In this document: in pieces, positions 62,212 through 64,000 of the stretch | Layout of the letters: each line of letters starts with the position of its first letter | Position numbering within the stretch: the first letter of the stretch is position 1 | Program-made: the position numbers and the translations under genes | Notes under the pieces: model-generated | Told to the model about the DNA's origin: nothing | Seen by the model: the letters and a program-made list of their open reading frames with translations, nothing else | The model's database searches: none | Assembly: GCF_042652345.1 (NCBI RefSeq) | Contig: NZ_JBHSJJ010000002.1 | Span: forward strand, 62,001-126,000 | Origin: Negadavirga shengliensis | GTDB lineage: Bacteria; Bacteroidota; Bacteroidia; Cytophagales; Cyclobacteriaceae | DNA length: 64,000 nt | Reading direction: 5' to 3'

Positions 62212-63141
62212 TCAATGGGACCTTTCAAGATATGCTTCTATTTCTTCCCTGGTAATATTCAGTTTTTTTGGATATTGGTCCATCCATTGGCGAAATTCAT
62301 TTTTAATGGCATCGGACCAGCTTCCATGGACTTCCCCTGAAGGATATCTTCCCTGTTGAAGGAGAACCCTTTCGAATTCATCCCGAAGACCAGTCCATTC
62401 AGAACTGGCTACCAGTTCTTCCACCAGATAGGCTGGAATAAAGACCACACCATACTCATTCGCAAAAACCACGTCCCCCGGAAAAACGGTCACTTCACCT
62501 ATCCTGATAGGGGCATTGATGCTGGTGGGCACAAGGTCTTTGATGGCTGAGGGGTGATGTCCTTTAACCCATGCATTGAATCCCTCGGTTTCCTTAAGTT
62601 CCTGCATATCCCGGATAGAGCCGTAAAAAACAACCCCTTTACCTGTTTTTCCGAATATGGCATTCCCTAAGCTGGAGCCGATTAATGTCCCGTCTTTTAC
62701 CTTCCCGATACCATCAGCAACATAAATATCACCCTCGGTCAAAATATCTATTGGCCAGGTGTTGATCCCTCCTTTTTGAGGACGGCCCTCCACCTTACCC
62801 TGTTCCCTGATTAAACTGTCAAGATCCGGCCGGTATGGCATAAACTGTGCAGTAACCGCGCGACCCACCATTGTCTCACCTGGCTTGAGTACTATCCAGT
62901 CATTTTCGACCTGATTTCTAAACCCCCTGCGGTTCAAAAAACCCCAAATTTGCTCCAAGGTAGCATTTTCTAAACTCTGCAGGTACTGATCCGGTACCAT
63001 CGGACGGCCATCAGGAAAACGCTCCCCTTTCCAATTGAATGTCAGGTGCTTTACATATTCCGGTGAAGATCCAATCTGTTGGGCCTTGGCAAAATAAATA
63101 TTCGATAGAAGTGCCAGGAAAATAAAAATGTTTTTGTTCAT
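62212..63141 (-). CDS. Exported RraA-like protein
   Basis: This 309-residue protein has a signal peptide (FIFLALLSNIYFAKAQ) and an RraA/HMG-aldolase fold: MVGRAVTAQFMPYR, the ligand loop GSSLGNAIFGKTGKGVVFYG, then SIRDMQELKE, and a C-terminal helical tail. Cytosolic relatives are regulators of RNase E or class II pyruvate aldolases/oxaloacetate decarboxylases; exported versions occur in Bacteroidota with unknown substrate. It may act on a keto-acid product in the periplasm. The nitrilase gene lies about 107 bp upstream on the same strand, so the two could be one unit. Confidence 0.85.
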   Translation of the reverse strand: MNKNIFIFLALLSNIYFAKAQQIGSSPEYVKHLTFNWKGERFPDGRPMVPDQYLQSLENATLEQIWGFLNRRGFRNQVENDWIVLKPGETMVGRAVTAQFMPYRPDLDSLIREQGKVEGRPQKGGINTWPIDILTEGDIYVADGIGKVKDGTLIGSSLGNAIFGKTGKGVVFYGSIRDMQELKETEGFNAWVKGHHPSAIKDLVPTSINAPIRIGEVTVFPGDVVFANEYGVVFIPAYLVEELVASSEWTGLRDEFERVLLQQGRYPSGEVHGSWSDAIKNEFRQWMDQYPKKLNITREEIEAYLERSH

Positions 63142-63247
63142 ATTTTGGGTTAGCAGTCGCTTTTATGTTTTGGGAAAATCGAATATTGAATGAATTGGGT
63201 ATGTTTCAGTGATTATTTATTAAGCGGAATCCATGGATTTGAACCTC

Positions 63248-64000
63248 TTATGCCCTTGATTGCTGTTGCACGATTTCGGCCTCTCTCAACCCTTCCGAAT
63301 GGGGCTGCAAGTTGAATTCCTTCACAATGTCTTTAATGTATATTTCAGGAGAGAGGGATTCAATAATTGTCCACTCCTCTTCATGGAAAATCGTGATTTT
63401 CACTTTTCTGCCGTATTTCTTCTCAATATCGCCGCATTCCTTTAAATACATAAAGGTGGGCAGAAAAACCTTTTCCATATTCACCTTTCCGCAATAAAAA
63501 TTGGGATTCCAAATTCCCGTGGTCGCAACGGTTTCGCCATCGATATCGCAGACTTTTGAGTTGTTTTTGTTGGTACTGGAAGCCACAATACACTTGTTCT
63601 GCAATGCTTTCATGTTCAACTGTTTACCGCCATCAAATGCTGAAGGCCAAAAAATGATTTTTGCTCCCTGATCCCTAAGCATTTTCCATCCGTCTTCCCA
63701 GTTGATATCATAGCAAATCTGGATGCCAATCGGGCCAAATTCAGTTGGAATGACCGGCTGCTGCAATGCGCCGCAAACTATTCCGTCCTGTATATATCCG
63801 GTTGTTTCATGAATTTTTTTATAGTCGCCTATCCGGTTCCCCTTTCTGTCAAATACCACGGCGGTATTGTATATTCTCCCTTCAGAAGAGGTAAAAACAG
63901 GACAAATGGTATAACAATTCAATGTTTTTGAGAACTCAGAAAACTTTTTCAACACCTTCTCTGAAACAGCGGCTTTTTCTGCGAATGTGAGATTTTGCTC
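63248..64000 (-). CDS. Carbon-nitrogen hydrolase (nitrilase superfamily), cut by the right edge
   Basis: The minus-strand frame is open from 63248 through the end of the window; an internal GTG at 63955 is not the true start, because in-frame residues (QNLTFAEKAAVSEKVLKKF) continue to the edge. The catalytic Lys is visible in GDYKKIHETTGYI and the catalytic Cys in GIQICYDINWEDGW; the catalytic Glu should lie beyond the edge. Nitrilase-superfamily enzymes hydrolyse amides or nitriles, often carbamoyl groups. The C-terminal extension (from about EKYGRKVKITIF) is longer than in the core family. Confidence 0.88.
   Translation of the reverse strand, partial: EQNLTFAEKAAVSEKVLKKFSEFSKTLNCYTICPVFTSSEGRIYNTAVVFDRKGNRIGDYKKIHETTGYIQDGIVCGALQQPVIPTEFGPIGIQICYDINWEDGWKMLRDQGAKIIFWPSAFDGGKQLNMKALQNKCIVASSTNKNNSKVCDIDGETVATTGIWNPNFYCGKVNMEKVFLPTFMYLKECGDIEKKYGRKVKITIFHEEEWTIIESLSPEIYIKDIVKEFNLQPHSEGLREAEIVQQQSRA

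Overview
The window looks like chromosomal DNA of a Bacteroidota bacterium, most likely a marine or soil member of the Cytophagia (Cyclobacteriaceae-like; inferred from gene content, not from a marker gene). The evidence is ECF sigma/FecR modules, a SusC/SusD pair with an STN domain, many sulfatases and polysaccharide lyases, weak Shine-Dalgarno sequences and several secreted lipoproteins. No rRNA, tRNA, CRISPR array, transposase or phage gene was seen.

Region 1 (1-22 kb) is a sulfatase-rich polysaccharide utilisation locus (PUL) read right to left: ECF sigma factor, FecR anti-sigma factor, SusC, SusD, a HEAT-repeat sulfatase, a formylglycine-generating enzyme (FGE) with a lipoprotein signal, three more sulfatases, a cytochrome c/beta-propeller lipoprotein and a Tat-exported enolase-superfamily enzyme. 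Sulfated glycan would be imported by SusCD and desulfated by enzymes that the neighbouring FGE activates. A small DUF1905/OmdA gene interrupts the PUL on the other strand. A second sigma/FecR pair at the left edge appears to lead into another SusC gene that runs off the window.

Region 2 (22-28 kb) holds a desaturase, an orphan BlaI-type repressor, an animal-type UDP-glucose 6-dehydrogenase and a DASS/SLC13 transporter. Region 3 (28-47 kb) has polysaccharide enzymes without their own SusCD: a lyase of about 1,320 residues joining alginate-lyase-like, beta-helix and heparinase II/III-like (PL12-like) parts, a phosphoesterase, a GH20 hexosaminidase, a DUF4838 protein and a PL8 lyase. This set fits glycosaminoglycan-like or other uronate/hexosamine glycans. 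Among them lie a 173-bp-period palindromic repeat array and a run of small accessory genes (nucleotidyltransferase, broken DNA alkylation repair gene, GH43 remnant, two GNATs, DoxX, VOC).

Region 4 (47-59 kb) is mostly small-molecule metabolism: a class IV aminotransferase translationally coupled to a sulfotransferase-like P-loop protein, a hydrolase/acyltransferase/zinc-ribbon membrane protein/FAD protein/AEC transporter cluster, and several NAD(P)- or FAD-dependent oxidoreductases. Region 5 (59-64 kb) contains an AraC-type regulator with no clear start and two SnoaL-like genes with premature stops, then an exported RraA-like protein and a nitrilase cut by the right edge.

The observations I would look at first are the trimodular lyase, the aminotransferase/P-loop pair with Asn at the usual Schiff-base Lys position, the exported FGE inside a four-sulfatase PUL (one sulfatase with a non-canonical CSVAR site), the 173-bp palindromic array, and the concentration of broken genes.
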